Shown here: in pieces, positions 1-8,358 of the stretch
Layout of the letters: each line of letters opens with the position of its first letter
Numbering within the stretch: position 1 is the first letter of the stretch
Assembly (NCBI GenBank): GCA_020860515.1
Contig: JAJBUG010000064.1
Span: 1 to 64,000, forward strand
Reading direction: 5' to 3'
Source of the DNA: Bacteroidales bacterium
GTDB taxonomy: Bacteria; Bacteroidota; Bacteroidia; Bacteroidales; Muribaculaceae
DNA length: 64,000 bases
Program-made: the position numbers and the translations under genes
Notes under the pieces: generated by a model
What the model was told of the DNA's origin: nothing
Database searches by the model: none
The model's input: only the letters and a program-made list of their open reading frames with translations

Positions 1-13
1 AGGCTAATTGAAA

Positions 14-30
14 GAATCCCTACGGGATTC
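14..30 (-). other. GNA-triloop stem-loop downstream of ABC ATPase gene
   Basis: Perfect 7-bp stem GAATCCC/GGGATTC around a 3-nt loop, which is GTA on the minus (transcribed) strand. It lies about 125 nt behind the stop codon of the minus-strand ATPase gene. There is no U tract, so this may be a 3'-end protecting hairpin rather than a classical terminator. Similar triloop hairpins occur at 3692, 11877, 25613 and 25643. Confidence 0.45.
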
Positions 31-70
31 AAGAATAAGAATAGTTTAAATTTAACTCGGCCTTATACTT

Positions 71-154
71 ACAAGTGACAAATTACAAACTAATACATTC
101 GCCTATCGATGGTGTGTGGTATTAATTTGTCATTTGTAATTAGTCATTTGTAAT
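71..154. repeat. ACAAATTAC short-repeat spacer with inverted halves
   Basis: Spacer made of repeated pieces of ACAAATTACAAAC on the left and their near reverse complement (ATTAATTTGTCATTTGTAAT) on the right, around a roughly 26-nt unique centre. A closely related spacer lies at 832-965 and a third at 26935-26996. All three lie inside or directly behind ABC transporter operons. Nothing coding was seen in 1-154. Confidence 0.6.
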
Positions 155-826
155 TTAACTGATTTGGCGACCGTCGAAGAAGCGCACGATGCGGTCGGTG
201 AGCTGGGCTTGTTCTTCGTTGTGCGTGACCATGATGATGGTGCGGCCATCCTGCTTGTTGAGTTGGTGGAGCAGCTCCATCACCTCGGCACCCATCTTTG
301 AGTCGAGGTTGCCAGTGGGCTCATCGGCCAGGATTATCTCGGGATTGCCTACGATAGCGCGCGCTATCGCTACGCGCTGGCACTGACCGCCCGAAAGCTG
401 CGCTGGCATGTGGCGCATGCGATGGCTAAGCTCTACACGCTCAAGTACCTCCTTGGCCAATCGAGTGCGATCTTTAGGACTCATGTTGCGATACATCAGC
501 GGCAGCTCCACATTATCAAGCACGTTGAGCGAATTTATCAGGTGGAAGCTCTGAAACACAAAGCCCAGCTTGGCGTTGCGGAAAGCTGCCAATTGACTGT
601 CCTTCATGCCAGCGCTGCTTACGCCATCGATGGTAACGGTGCCGCTCGTCGGGTTGTCGAGCAACCCTATGATATTGAGCAGAGTTGACTTGCCACAACC
701 CGATGGGCCCATAATGCTAAGGAACTCGCCCTTCTCAACTTCGAGGTTGACATTCTCCAGGGCCTGGGTCTCTATCTCATCTGTGCGATAGATCTTATTT
801 ACATTCTCTAATTTTACAATAGTCAT
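155..826 (-). CDS. ABC transporter ATP-binding protein, MacB/LolD type
   Basis: A 223-residue ATPase of the LolD/MacB subfamily, which powers FtsX-like permeases in lipoprotein release or MacAB-type efflux across the envelope. Visible motifs are Walker [10 protein letters not shown] (residues 40-48), Q-loop region FVFQSFHL, signature [14 protein letters not shown] with Cys where Gln is usual, Walker [14 protein letters not shown] and the switch His in MVTHNEE. It is the last gene of a minus-strand operon with two MacB-like permeases and a HlyD-type adaptor, so it most likely energises that efflux or export pump. A repeat spacer of 140 nt separates it from the permease gene. The substrate cannot be read from sequence. 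Confidence 0.93.
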   Translation of the reverse strand: MTIVKLENVNKIYRTDEIETQALENVNLEVEKGEFLSIMGPSGCGKSTLLNIIGLLDNPTSGTVTIDGVSSAGMKDSQLAAFRNAKLGFVFQSFHLINSLNVLDNVELPLMYRNMSPKDRTRLAKEVLERVELSHRMRHMPAQLSGGQCQRVAIARAIVGNPEIILADEPTGNLDSKMGAEVMELLHQLNKQDGRTIIMVTHNEEQAQLTDRIVRFFDGRQIS

Positions 827-831
827 ATCTT

Positions 832-965
832 AACAAATTACAAATTACAAACTACAAATTACAAATTACAAATTGATGCTATCCAGAGTTACAAATTACA
901 AACTAACACATTTGGCTAATGACAAACAATGGCATTAGTTTGTAATTTGTCACTTGTCATTTGTC
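832..965. repeat. ACAAATTAC tandem array ending in a 16-bp inverted repeat
   Basis: The spacer between the permease and ATPase genes consists of repeated ACAAATTAC-like units. It contains a perfect 16-bp inverted repeat, ACAAATTACAAACTAA (891-906) against TTAGTTTGTAATTTGT (935-950), with a 28-nt loop. Further units of TTGTCATTTGTCA follow up to the permease stop codon. In the transcript this would form an intra-operon hairpin before the ATPase start. Confidence 0.7.
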
Positions 966-966
966 A

Positions 967-2298
967 TTAATCTTCGTGGAGGGCATCTACAGGGTTGATG
1001 CGGCTCATGCGGTAGGCTGGAGCGAGGATACCCACGAGCACTACTAAAATGAGAATTCCATAAACTATGAGTGACACAAATGGGAAATGCACCCAGAAGC
1101 GGTGAGTCCAGTCCACTGGTACTGCGTACATCTCAGCATTTTCATTTACAGTTGTAGAAAGTCCCTCATGCAATGCCCAAAGCAGATATATGCCACAGCC
1201 TATCACCCAAGCCACGGTGGTCAGAATCCAGCCCTCGGTCATTAGCATTGCCATTATCCGTCCTCGGCGAGCACCGAAGCTGCGCATTATGCCAGCCTCC
1301 TCGCGCCGTTGACGAGTCTGCAAATAGAAGGCACCAATCACGCCAAGGCACAGATTGATTAGGAATAGCACAGCCACAATCACCTTAAGCTTCATCTCGG
1401 AATACACGCCCATAGACTCAGCCACTTCATCCATTTGGTCGCGATATTTCATGGCCCTATTTATTGTAAGGTAATAGCCATCAATGTCTTTAGGCGGATG
1501 ATTGTTGAAGTTGGCACAGAAGTCATCCAAATCAACGCCTTCTTTCATTCGCACTACATAATGCAGATAACCAAAATCCTTTCCTTCTTCGGGCTTGACA
1601 AATACATAAGGTTCGTTGGTAGTGCTTCGGTAACGGATATCCTCAATCACTGCTGCTACGCGGAAATCACCATTAACATTATTCCAAATAGTATCCATTT
1701 CTGATAGGCGCTTACCCACTGGATTTTCCACTCCAGGAAGCAGGGCATTTGCCATTGTGCGAGTGATAATCTTGTCATTCTCCTCAAAGTGCATATTGTC
1801 CAATTCGGCCAGCGAGGGCGAACCTGGCAATGGGCGGAAGCCATAAGTCTGGAAAAACTCAGCGTTTTGAGGAAATTCTATCCATTTATACCACATCACA
1901 AAGCCATCATCGCCGGCCTTTGTCATTGTGCCCATCAGCGATGCGTTGCCATTGAGGAAACCATAGGTGGCGCAATAAGTGGCATGCTCCACTTCGGACC
2001 ATGTGCGAATTGTGGCTACGGTATTCTGAGCCTCAAGGTTGCACAAAGAGTCAAGAACTTGTGATTCTGCATCGGGATTCTCCTCTTGCCATCTCTTCCC
2101 TGTCTCTCCGTTTGTTTGGCCCTCAAGCAGCACTAAGCGGTCAACGTCGAAATTCAGTTCGTTGTGAAGCACATAATAATTTACTATCACCGGGTCAATG
2201 ACCACCCATGTTACGATAGTCACTACAATCAGCTCAAGGAAAAGCCAAATGTTGCGCTTGCGGCGCGCCCATAGATTTTTACAAATAATTCGAAACAT
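967..2298 (-). CDS. ABC transporter permease, MacB/FtsX type (second permease)
   Basis: A 443-residue inner-membrane permease. It has an N-terminal TM segment (about residues 14-40), a large periplasmic MacB_PCD-like domain (about 45-300) and a C-terminal FtsX domain with three predicted TM helices (about 308-330, 352-378 and 408-432). The conserved ending MSRINPVDALHED is typical of the family. It is cotranscribed with the preceding permease gene (5-nt gap) and the downstream ATPase. The two permeases resemble each other in layout but not closely in sequence, so they may form a heterodimer. Family-level function is tripartite efflux or lipoprotein-type transport. Confidence 0.88.
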   Translation of the reverse strand: MFRIICKNLWARRKRNIWLFLELIVVTIVTWVVIDPVIVNYYVLHNELNFDVDRLVLLEGQTNGETGKRWQEENPDAESQVLDSLCNLEAQNTVATIRTWSEVEHATYCATYGFLNGNASLMGTMTKAGDDGFVMWYKWIEFPQNAEFFQTYGFRPLPGSPSLAELDNMHFEENDKIITRTMANALLPGVENPVGKRLSEMDTIWNNVNGDFRVAAVIEDIRYRSTTNEPYVFVKPEEGKDFGYLHYVVRMKEGVDLDDFCANFNNHPPKDIDGYYLTINRAMKYRDQMDEVAESMGVYSEMKLKVIVAVLFLINLCLGVIGAFYLQTRQRREEAGIMRSFGARRGRIMAMLMTEGWILTTVAWVIGCGIYLLWALHEGLSTTVNENAEMYAVPVDWTHRFWVHFPFVSLIVYGILILVVLVGILAPAYRMSRINPVDALHED

Positions 2299-2303
2299 AA
2301 GGC

Positions 2304-3656
2304 TTAGCGTTTTTGATTGATTGAACTTACGATTGGTCGCTTCAGTGAGACCATTGCAGGGATAATGGCAGCTAACAAATTAAGCACCAAGCACACGCCT
2401 AAGGCGCCAAAGAATACGGTGGGATTGAACAGCATGTCAGCCGTGATTTGCACCTCTTCGCCAGCCAAGGCCTCAGGAGCATCGTTGAAGAAGAGATAGG
2501 CAATTGAGCCTCGGCATGCATAGAACACTACAAAGGCTATAATCAAGCCTAACACAGCACCTATGCCCGTAAGCACTAAGTTATCAATCAATATCTGCCC
2601 AAGCAGCTTGCGACGCGATGCTCCGAACGACTTGCGAATGCCAATTTCAGGAAGCTTGCCATCCATCTTGCCAGCAATCATGCCGCTGAGATTCAAGGCT
2701 GGTACAAAAAGCAATGCCAGGAATATTACTCCGTATTTTTTTATCACGCTCCATGAATCAAACTCATCAGATGAATATTCCTTCATTACAGCCTCAAAAT
2801 GTCCATAAGGCTGACTATCATAGAAAGAGATTTGATTTGTGGTATCCATAGAATTTATTCGATGGAGCATCTCCTCTACCTCTGTTTTTAGTGCTTCGGC
2901 TTGGTCATCATCTTTAACCAAGAACTGCACCGAATATGGGCCAAGGAATGGAGCCTCATCCACGGGATCTGTATCAAATTGGTCATCATGGGTATAGGGC
3001 AAATACGCCTGAGCATAAGATGACAGCACTGTGTAACCGGGGTTTACCAAGAAACTTGGCTGTTTCACCACCCCTACCACGGTATATTGGTTATCGTCGA
3101 GTTCGAAGGTCTTGCCCACTGCTTCTTCTTCTCCTCCCCACCATTTTCTAGCCAATTTGTCGCCTACAACGGCAATTTTGCTATGGCTGTCGAAATCTTG
3201 CTGAGTTATCAATCGGCCAGCGAGAATTTTAAAATCATAAATTCTGAAAAAGGCTGGATCAATTTCTTTAATATGGATATTGCTCTTTTCCTTGCCACCC
3301 TCAGGAAGCACCAGGCCTTCGCCCAAACCACCCTTGCAAGCCGAAAATTCCTCACAATTTTCAAGTTGGCTGAGGTAATCAGCGATTAGAGGATAGCCTA
3401 TAGAATAGCCTATATTATGAGTCTGCACATTACCATCCCCAAAATCTAATTTTATGCTGCATTGGGCACTCATGATGTAGAGAGTGCGGCCGCGATTGTA
3501 TTCGGGGTAAATCGGAGCAAGGCGTATGTATTGGACCAGTGCAAACAGCATCGTCGATGCTATCGCCAAGGCCACGCCTCCGACATAAATCCCGGAAAAT
3601 ACGGGATTCTGCCGCGCCTCCCTCCAAGCCTGTCTTATGGTTTTACAGTTTGGCAT
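2304..3656 (-). CDS. ABC transporter permease, MacB/FtsX type (first permease)
   Basis: A 450-residue protein with the four-TM MacB/FtsX layout: N-terminal TM about 20-42, periplasmic MacB_PCD domain to about 320, FtsX TMs in the last 140 residues, and the motif GIRKSFGASRRKLLGQILI before the second TM. It lies 55 nt behind the HlyD-type adaptor gene and 5 nt before the second permease. The start codon lies within a perfect 19-bp tandem duplication (3647-3684), so a second out-of-frame ATG occurs 19 nt upstream. Start chosen from the N-terminal TM position. Substrate unknown. Confidence 0.87.
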   Translation of the reverse strand: MPNCKTIRQAWREARQNPVFSGIYVGGVALAIASTMLFALVQYIRLAPIYPEYNRGRTLYIMSAQCSIKLDFGDGNVQTHNIGYSIGYPLIADYLSQLENCEEFSACKGGLGEGLVLPEGGKEKSNIHIKEIDPAFFRIYDFKILAGRLITQQDFDSHSKIAVVGDKLARKWWGGEEEAVGKTFELDDNQYTVVGVVKQPSFLVNPGYTVLSSYAQAYLPYTHDDQFDTDPVDEAPFLGPYSVQFLVKDDDQAEALKTEVEEMLHRINSMDTTNQISFYDSQPYGHFEAVMKEYSSDEFDSWSVIKKYGVIFLALLFVPALNLSGMIAGKMDGKLPEIGIRKSFGASRRKLLGQILIDNLVLTGIGAVLGLIIAFVVFYACRGSIAYLFFNDAPEALAGEEVQITADMLFNPTVFFGALGVCLVLNLLAAIIPAMVSLKRPIVSSINQKR

Positions 3657-3684
3657 AAGTTAATAAGTTTGGCATAAGTTAATA
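3647..3684. repeat. 19-bp perfect tandem duplication across a start codon
   Basis: Two perfect head-to-tail copies of AGTTTGGCATAAGTTAATA (3647-3665 and 3666-3684). Each contains CAT, an ATG on the minus strand, so the start codon of the permease gene is duplicated. The upstream ATG opens a 10-codon frame (MPNLLTYAKL) that overlaps the real start out of frame and could act as a decoy or leader. Confidence 0.85.
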
Positions 3685-3691
3685 TATTGTT

Positions 3692-3708
3692 TACCGTCTT
3701 CGACGGTA
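3692..3708 (-). other. GNA-triloop stem-loop behind the HlyD adaptor gene
   Basis: Perfect 7-bp stem TACCGTC/GACGGTA with a GAA triloop on the transcribed minus strand, 3 nt after the adaptor stop codon. It has no U tract and lies inside the operon, so it may stabilise the upstream 3' end or reduce read-through. Confidence 0.5.
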
Positions 3709-3711
3709 GTA

Positions 3712-4956
3712 TCATTTAAGTTTCAGGGTCTTGTTACTCTTATAATTATTCATATCTGAGGTTACGACTTGGTCGCCTGGGGCGAGGCCGGAGATGACTT
3801 CTACGTAGTCGTAGTTGCAGTCGCCGAGGCGTACTTTGCGCTTTTCAAGCTCGTTGCCATTGACTACCCACAGGTCATAGTCACCAGCTCCCAAGTAGTA
3901 GCTGCCGTTAGGCAGACGCATCACATCATCCATTACATCGTACATCACATAAATATCCGTCTTGAGGCCCGAGCGCAATCGCTTGTTGCTATCATCATCG
4001 AGTTGGATGGTGAAAGCAATTGTGCCGTTGCTCGATGCTGGTATCACATTGCTTACCTGACCCGATAAGCGATCGCGCCCGATTTTCACCACAGCCGGGC
4101 TACCGACCGAGATGCGGTCGCCATAACTGTCTGCGATATTCCCCTCCACCTTGAAATGGCTAAGGTCGCTGATGGTGGCAATATGCTGACCCTGGCTAAT
4201 GCTGCGGCCAATTTCATTATTGATATAGGTAAGTGTAGCTCGTCGAGGCGATAGAATTTTGGCATCATTGAGCGTGCGACGCATCTGCTCAAGATTTTTG
4301 TTGCTGATGCTAAGCTCGAGCTGTTTCACTTGAAGGTCAGCATCTCGCACTTTGCGTTCATTTACAAGTTGCTGTTGCAATTGCTCCAGTTCCAATTTGC
4401 CTGTGTTGTAAGCTAATTCGGCCTGATGCACCTTGTCGCCAGTGCCACTGCCAAGGTCGTCAAGATATTTCTCGTTCTTAAGCTCCACTTCAAGGCGCGC
4501 CACCGACATCTCTTTTACTTTGACTTGCATCTCCAGGTTTTTGAGATAGGTCTCGTTAGTGAGCTTTTGCTGATCGAGCTGGTACTGGGTCATCAGATTC
4601 TGATCAGCAATTTTTTCCAATTCAGTCTGGGTCTCTTGCAAATCGAGCAGCATCAAGGGAGTATCCACATCCACGCTATCGCCAGCCCGCCGATAGACCT
4701 CCACAATCTTTGTGGTAATGGGCGAGTTGATGATTTCTTCAAAGCCAGGCACTACCTTGCCGCTGGCATTTACTGTAGCTTCGATTGTGCCACGGTCAAC
4801 GCGGCCAATCTGCAGGTTCTTGCGGGCAACGCTGGTGCGCAGGCTCGACATCAGCACCACAATCACCACAATCACAGCAGCAGCAATGCTTCCATATTTA
4901 ATCATCGACAATCTTGCTTGGCGTCGTCGCTCAGCCTTTGGTATCTCTCTGTCCAT
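3712..4956 (-). CDS. HlyD/MacA-family periplasmic adaptor
   Basis: A 414-residue membrane fusion protein: N-terminal TM anchor (about residues 20-40), lipoyl/barrel-sandwich halves flanking a long coiled-coil hairpin (about 105-235, rich in Leu/Gln/Glu/Lys), then beta-barrel (NIADSYGDRISVGSPAVVKI) and membrane-proximal domains ending LAPGDQVVTSDMNNYKSNKT. Members bridge an inner-membrane transporter to a TolC-type outer-membrane channel. It is the first gene of the minus-strand operon with two MacB-like permeases and an ATPase. No TolC gene is in the window; it could lie left of position 1 or elsewhere. Confidence 0.9.
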   Translation of the reverse strand: MDREIPKAERRRQARLSMIKYGSIAAAVIVVIVVLMSSLRTSVARKNLQIGRVDRGTIEATVNASGKVVPGFEEIINSPITTKIVEVYRRAGDSVDVDTPLMLLDLQETQTELEKIADQNLMTQYQLDQQKLTNETYLKNLEMQVKVKEMSVARLEVELKNEKYLDDLGSGTGDKVHQAELAYNTGKLELEQLQQQLVNERKVRDADLQVKQLELSISNKNLEQMRRTLNDAKILSPRRATLTYINNEIGRSISQGQHIATISDLSHFKVEGNIADSYGDRISVGSPAVVKIGRDRLSGQVSNVIPASSNGTIAFTIQLDDDSNKRLRSGLKTDIYVMYDVMDDVMRLPNGSYYLGAGDYDLWVVNGNELEKRKVRLGDCNYDYVEVISGLAPGDQVVTSDMNNYKSNKTLKLK

Positions 4957-5118
4957 ATTTTATAAATTTCTACCAATATTGATATCAATAACCATACCAA
5001 TCTACTAAAATTATAATTATCAAGTAATTACCCAATTATAAAATTGTCCGAAATCGTACACCATGTCCGACAAACATAAATAAATTATAAAAATTATCTA
5101 TTTCTAAAATCTTTTTTG

Positions 5119-5126
5119 TACCTTTG
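5119..5126 (+). promoter_or_regulatory. Bacteroidota -7 box (TACCTTTG) for the DUF4160 run
   Basis: TACCTTTG matches TAnnTTTG and lies 23 nt before the ATG at 5150. No good TTTG was seen at -33. The rest of 4957-5118 is AT-rich, with two copies of GTCCGA (5046-5072) that could be an operator for the divergent efflux operon; this is weak. Confidence 0.55.
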
Positions 5127-5149
5127 CATTTTAATAAGAAAGATTAAAA

Positions 5150-5407
5150 ATGCCTCAGATTAGTGACTTTTATGGAATAATTATATTTATGAATTATTCC
5201 GATCATAATCCACCTCACTTCCATGCATGGTATGGAAGTTATAAAGCTATTATCAATATCAATGATGGCATAGTAAAAGGAGAAATGCCTGGAAGAGCCA
5301 TTAAAATGATATTGGAATGGTTAGATTTGCATAAGGAAGAACTCATCTCTAATTGGGAAAAAGCTCGCTTAGGACAAGTACTTACTAAAATTACACCATT
5401 AAGTTAA
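5150..5407 (+). CDS. DUF4160 domain protein
   Basis: An 85-residue protein covering a whole DUF4160 domain (MPQISDFYGIIIFMNYSDH..PPHFHAWYG..), with the family's conserved HxPPHFH-like stretch (DHNPPHFHAWY). DUF4160 genes are very often followed by DUF2442 genes, as here (6-nt gap). Such pairs have been discussed as toxin-antitoxin-like modules, but I know of no established activity. The gene is visibly AT-richer than the legB gene behind it, which suggests separate acquisition. It is the first gene of the plus-strand run and has its own -7 box. Confidence 0.85.
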   Translation: MPQISDFYGIIIFMNYSDHNPPHFHAWYGSYKAIININDGIVKGEMPGRAIKMILEWLDLHKEELISNWEKARLGQVLTKITPLS

Positions 5408-5413
5408 TAGGCT

Positions 5414-5644
5414 ATGTTTATAGAAGTCATTAAAGCACAATATGTCGGACTTTATACCTTAAGGTTATGGTTTAACGACCATACCGAAAAAGTCATTAAC
5501 CTAAAGAAGTATTTAAAGGGGGAAATTTATCAACCCCTTAAATCCGATGACTTTTTTCGTAAATTTCAAATAAAATTCAATACCATAGAATGGCCAAATG
5601 GAGCGGATTTTGCACCTGAATTCCTCTATGCCAATGCTGAATAA
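5414..5644 (+). CDS. DUF2442 domain protein
   Basis: A 76-residue DUF2442 protein: N-terminal MFIEVIKAQYVGLYTLRLWF, then NDHTEKVINLKKYLKG, and the typical ending in which FRKFQIKFNTIEWPNGADFAPEFLY matches the family's F..V..D..TI.WPNG.D..PE.LY pattern. It is the second partner of the DUF4160/DUF2442 pair and lies only 6 nt before legB, so it is probably cotranscribed with the sugar genes. The biochemical role is unknown. Confidence 0.87.
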   Translation: MFIEVIKAQYVGLYTLRLWFNDHTEKVINLKKYLKGEIYQPLKSDDFFRKFQIKFNTIEWPNGADFAPEFLYANAE

Positions 5645-5650
5645 ATAAAT

Positions 5651-6640
5651 ATGATCGATCAAGAAAAGACAGTGCTCGTCACCGGAGCCGACGGCTTCAT
5701 TGGCTCACATCTCACCCAGTTGCTTCTGAGCGAGGGCTATCGTGTGCGCGCATTAGCTCAATACAATTCTTTCAATTTCAATGGCTGGCTCGAAGGCATC
5801 GACAATCCTCGCCTTGAGGTAGTCAGCGGCGATGTGCGCGACGCACATTTCTGCCGTGATATCTGCCAAGGCGTAGGCACAGCCTTTCACCTTGCCGCCT
5901 TGATTGCCATTCCTTTTAGTTACGTAGCGCCTGATAGCTACATCGACACCAATGTAAAGGGGACTCTCAACATGGTGCAGGCTGCCCGCGACTGCGGTCT
6001 CGACCGCATCGTGGTTACAAGCACCAGCGAAGTTTACGGCACCGCTAAATATGTTCCTATTGATGAGCGCCATCCGCGTCAACCCCAAAGCCCCTACTCG
6101 GCATCGAAGATTGGAGCCGACGCAATCGCCATGAGTTTCTTTAATGCTTTTGAAACTCCGGTGACTATTGCTCGCCCATTCAACACCTACGGACCTCGCC
6201 AAAGCGCACGAGCCATAATCCCCACCATTATCACCCAGATTGCCAATGGCGCTCGCACCATCAAGGTGGGCGACCTCAGCCCTACGCGCGACTTCAACTT
6301 TGTCACCGATACCTGCCGTGGCTTCTTGGCTTTGGCCAACACTCCAGGCCTCGAAGGCAAGGACATCAACATTGCCACTGGCAAAGAAGTGACCATGAAG
6401 GAAACGCTGGAACTGATTGCCGAACTGATGCATGCCGACGTGACTTACGAGGTAGATCCGCAGCGCCTGCGCCCCAGCAAAAGCGAGGTGCGACGCCTTT
6501 TGGGCGACAATCGCGTGATAGAATCGCTCACCGACTGGCGCCCACAAGTGTCACTAAGAGAAGGCTTGCAAAAGACCATCGATTGGTTTACCAAGCCTGA
6601 GAACTTGACTCGTTACAAATCTAACGTTTACAACCGATGA
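5651..6640 (+). CDS. legB: LegB-like NAD-dependent nucleotide-sugar 4,6-dehydratase
   Basis: A 329-residue extended short-chain dehydrogenase. NAD-binding GADGFIG is at residues 12-18 and the catalytic pattern is TSTSEVYG (123-130) with Y149-x3-K153 (YSASK). The sequence style (SYIDTNVKGTLNMVQAARD, RPFNTYGPRQSARAIIPTII) is that of LegB enzymes, which convert UDP- or GDP-GlcNAc to the 4-keto-6-deoxy sugar, the first step to legionaminic acid and related nonulosonic acids. It overlaps the acetyltransferase gene by 4 nt (ATGA), and a NeuB-family synthase follows. No LegC-like aminotransferase or LegG epimerase lies between, so the exact product is uncertain. Other UDP-sugar 4,6-dehydratases remain possible. 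Confidence 0.8.
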   Translation: MIDQEKTVLVTGADGFIGSHLTQLLLSEGYRVRALAQYNSFNFNGWLEGIDNPRLEVVSGDVRDAHFCRDICQGVGTAFHLAALIAIPFSYVAPDSYIDTNVKGTLNMVQAARDCGLDRIVVTSTSEVYGTAKYVPIDERHPRQPQSPYSASKIGADAIAMSFFNAFETPVTIARPFNTYGPRQSARAIIPTIITQIANGARTIKVGDLSPTRDFNFVTDTCRGFLALANTPGLEGKDINIATGKEVTMKETLELIAELMHADVTYEVDPQRLRPSKSEVRRLLGDNRVIESLTDWRPQVSLREGLQKTIDWFTKPENLTRYKSNVYNR

Positions 6641-7215
6641 CACGCAAATCGATAATATTAGTCGGTGGAGGCGGTCATTGCCATTCGGTAATCGATGTGC
6701 TGGAGAAGCTGCGCTGGCCCATCCATGGCATTATCGACAGCAAGCTGCCCATCGGCAGCAAGGTGATGAATGTGCCAGTAATCGGAACTGACCAAGACAT
6801 ACCTCTCTTGCTTGAGCATCCATTCTTGGTGACAGTTGGGCAAATCAAAACTCCCGACGTGCGCATCCGCCTTCACCACCAAATATTAAATGCAGGCGGT
6901 GAATTGGCCACGGTAATTTCTCCCTTGGCCCATGTGTCGAAATGGGCTATGATTTCGCCTGGCACGGTAGTGATGAATTTTGCCAACGTGAACGCGAATG
7001 CTTTAATAGGGATGGGCTGCATAATCAACACCATGGCCGATATCGAGCATGACGCCAACATTGGCAATTTCTGCCATATCTCCACTGGAGCTATCGTCAA
7101 CGGAGTGGCTACGGTGGGGGCTGAATCTTTTATTGGCAGCCACGCCACCATTTTCCAAAATGCCCATGTACCCGAAAGGTCGGTAATCTCAGCTGGCGCT
7201 ATCGTTAGAAAATAA
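6637..7215 (+). CDS. neuD: NeuD/PglD-family sugar O- or N-acetyltransferase
   Basis: A 192-residue protein with an N-terminal Rossmann-like PglD_N domain (SIILVGGGGHCHSVIDVLEK) and a C-terminal left-handed beta-helix of hexapeptide repeats (from about residue 95: SPLAHVSKWAMISPGTVVMN...GAIVNGVATVGAESFIGS). Relatives acetylate the 4-amino group of UDP-4-amino-4,6-dideoxy sugars (PglD, LegH) or the O-positions of sialic acid (NeuD). Start and stop overlap legB (ATGA), so translation is probably coupled. In this context it would provide the acetyl step between a LegB/LegC pair and the synthase. The exact acceptor cannot be told from sequence. Confidence 0.85.
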   Translation: MTRKSIILVGGGGHCHSVIDVLEKLRWPIHGIIDSKLPIGSKVMNVPVIGTDQDIPLLLEHPFLVTVGQIKTPDVRIRLHHQILNAGGELATVISPLAHVSKWAMISPGTVVMNFANVNANALIGMGCIINTMADIEHDANIGNFCHISTGAIVNGVATVGAESFIGSHATIFQNAHVPERSVISAGAIVRK

Positions 7216-7256
7216 GGAGGATATGGGTTTAAGGTTTAAGTATTAAGGTTTAGGAT

Positions 7257-8300
7257 ATGATTTTTATAGCTGAGGCTGGAGTGAATCATAATGGAAGTAT
7301 CGATACTGCCAAGAAGCTAATAGAGGAGGCAGCCGATGCCAATGCGGATTATGTGAAGTTCCAGACTTTCCGCACTGATGCCTTAGTGCGCCGCAATGCC
7401 CAAATGGCTGAATATCAGAAGCGAAATCTTGGCAAAGATGATAGCCAATATTCCATGCTCAAAGCATTGGAACTTCCCCCGGAAGCTCACATAAAACTTA
7501 TAGAGCATTGCAAACAAGCTGGCATCAAATTCCTATCCACTGCTTTTGACCTCGAAAGCGCCAAGCTTCTCCACGACCTTGGCTTAGAGCTTTGGAAAAT
7601 TCCCTCAGGAGAAGTAACCAATTATCCTTTGTTACGACAAATCGCTCAATACGGAGGCAAAGTCTTATTAAGCACAGGCATGTGCACTCTCGATGAGGTG
7701 AAAGACGCCGTAAAAGTGCTTACTGACAATGGAATTGCCAAGCATGACATCACTGTGCTGCATTGCAACACTCAATACCCCACGCCATTATGCGATGTTA
7801 ACCTAAGAGCAATGGTGACTCTTGGCCATGAGTTAGGCTTAGATTACGGATACAGCGACCACACTGGTGGCATCCAAGTAGCCATGGCAGCAACTGCCTT
7901 AGGAGCCAAAGTAATTGAAAAGCATTTTACTCTCGATTGCACTCTGCCTGGGCCTGACCAAAAAGCTTCGCTTGAGCCCTTGGTATTTCGACAGATGGTA
8001 AGTGAGCTAAAATATATAGAAAAATCAAGCACTGAGAACAAAGACTTGGTAATCCTTGATTCCAATCCAGAAATGTTTGGAACTGATAAGAAGATTGTCA
8101 CCGATAGCGAGCGAGAGAATATCTTTGTAGCTCGCAAGAGCATAGTAGCGGCGCGACCGATTGCAAAGGGTGAGATTCTGACCGAAGAAAACCTCACTAC
8201 CAAGCGCCCAGCCACTGGCCTCAGTCCAATGCTTTGGCCTCAGGTGATAGGCACCCCTGCCATCCGCAATTTCGCACAAGATGAAGATATAGAGATATAA
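7257..8300 (+). CDS. neuB: NeuB/LegI-family nonulosonic acid synthase
   Basis: A 347-residue protein with the NeuB TIM barrel (FIAEAGVNHNGSIDTAKKLI at the N-terminus; KFQTF; WKIPSGEVTNYPLL; LHCNTQYPTP; GYSDHTGGI) and a C-terminal SAF/antifreeze-like domain (about residues 285-347, RKSIVAARPIAKGEILTEEN). The family condenses phosphoenolpyruvate with ManNAc or a 2,4-diacetamido-6-deoxy hexose to make sialic, legionaminic or pseudaminic acid. With legB and neuD upstream, a legionaminate-like product is more likely than plain Neu5Ac. No CMP-transferase (NeuA/LegF) or glycosyltransferase gene is nearby. A short TTAAG-type spacer precedes the gene. Confidence 0.88.
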   Translation: MIFIAEAGVNHNGSIDTAKKLIEEAADANADYVKFQTFRTDALVRRNAQMAEYQKRNLGKDDSQYSMLKALELPPEAHIKLIEHCKQAGIKFLSTAFDLESAKLLHDLGLELWKIPSGEVTNYPLLRQIAQYGGKVLLSTGMCTLDEVKDAVKVLTDNGIAKHDITVLHCNTQYPTPLCDVNLRAMVTLGHELGLDYGYSDHTGGIQVAMAATALGAKVIEKHFTLDCTLPGPDQKASLEPLVFRQMVSELKYIEKSSTENKDLVILDSNPEMFGTDKKIVTDSERENIFVARKSIVAARPIAKGEILTEENLTTKRPATGLSPMLWPQVIGTPAIRNFAQDEDIEI

Positions 8301-8316
8301 GTATTAAGTATTAAGT

Positions 8317-8351
8317 AAAGCCACCGTTTGGCCGGCGTTAGCGGCCACTCC
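8317..8351 (+). promoter_or_regulatory. GCGTYAG-loop stem-loop element, copy A
   Basis: Begins with AAAGCCACCGTTTGG and folds as TGGCCG-(GCGTTAG)-CGGCCA at 8329-8347. It is a member of the dispersed element also at 19277, 29979, 30012 and 35370. All copies lie in sense orientation between a gene's start codon and the preceding gene or promoter. Here it starts 16 nt after the neuB stop and ends 7 nt before the LtaS-like start codon. Confidence 0.7.
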
Positions 8352-8358
8352 TAAAATT

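Noticed and set aside
5753..6547. Minus-strand ORF (264 codons) opposite legB
   Set aside because: Antisense shadow of the legB-like gene, which has all SDR motifs.
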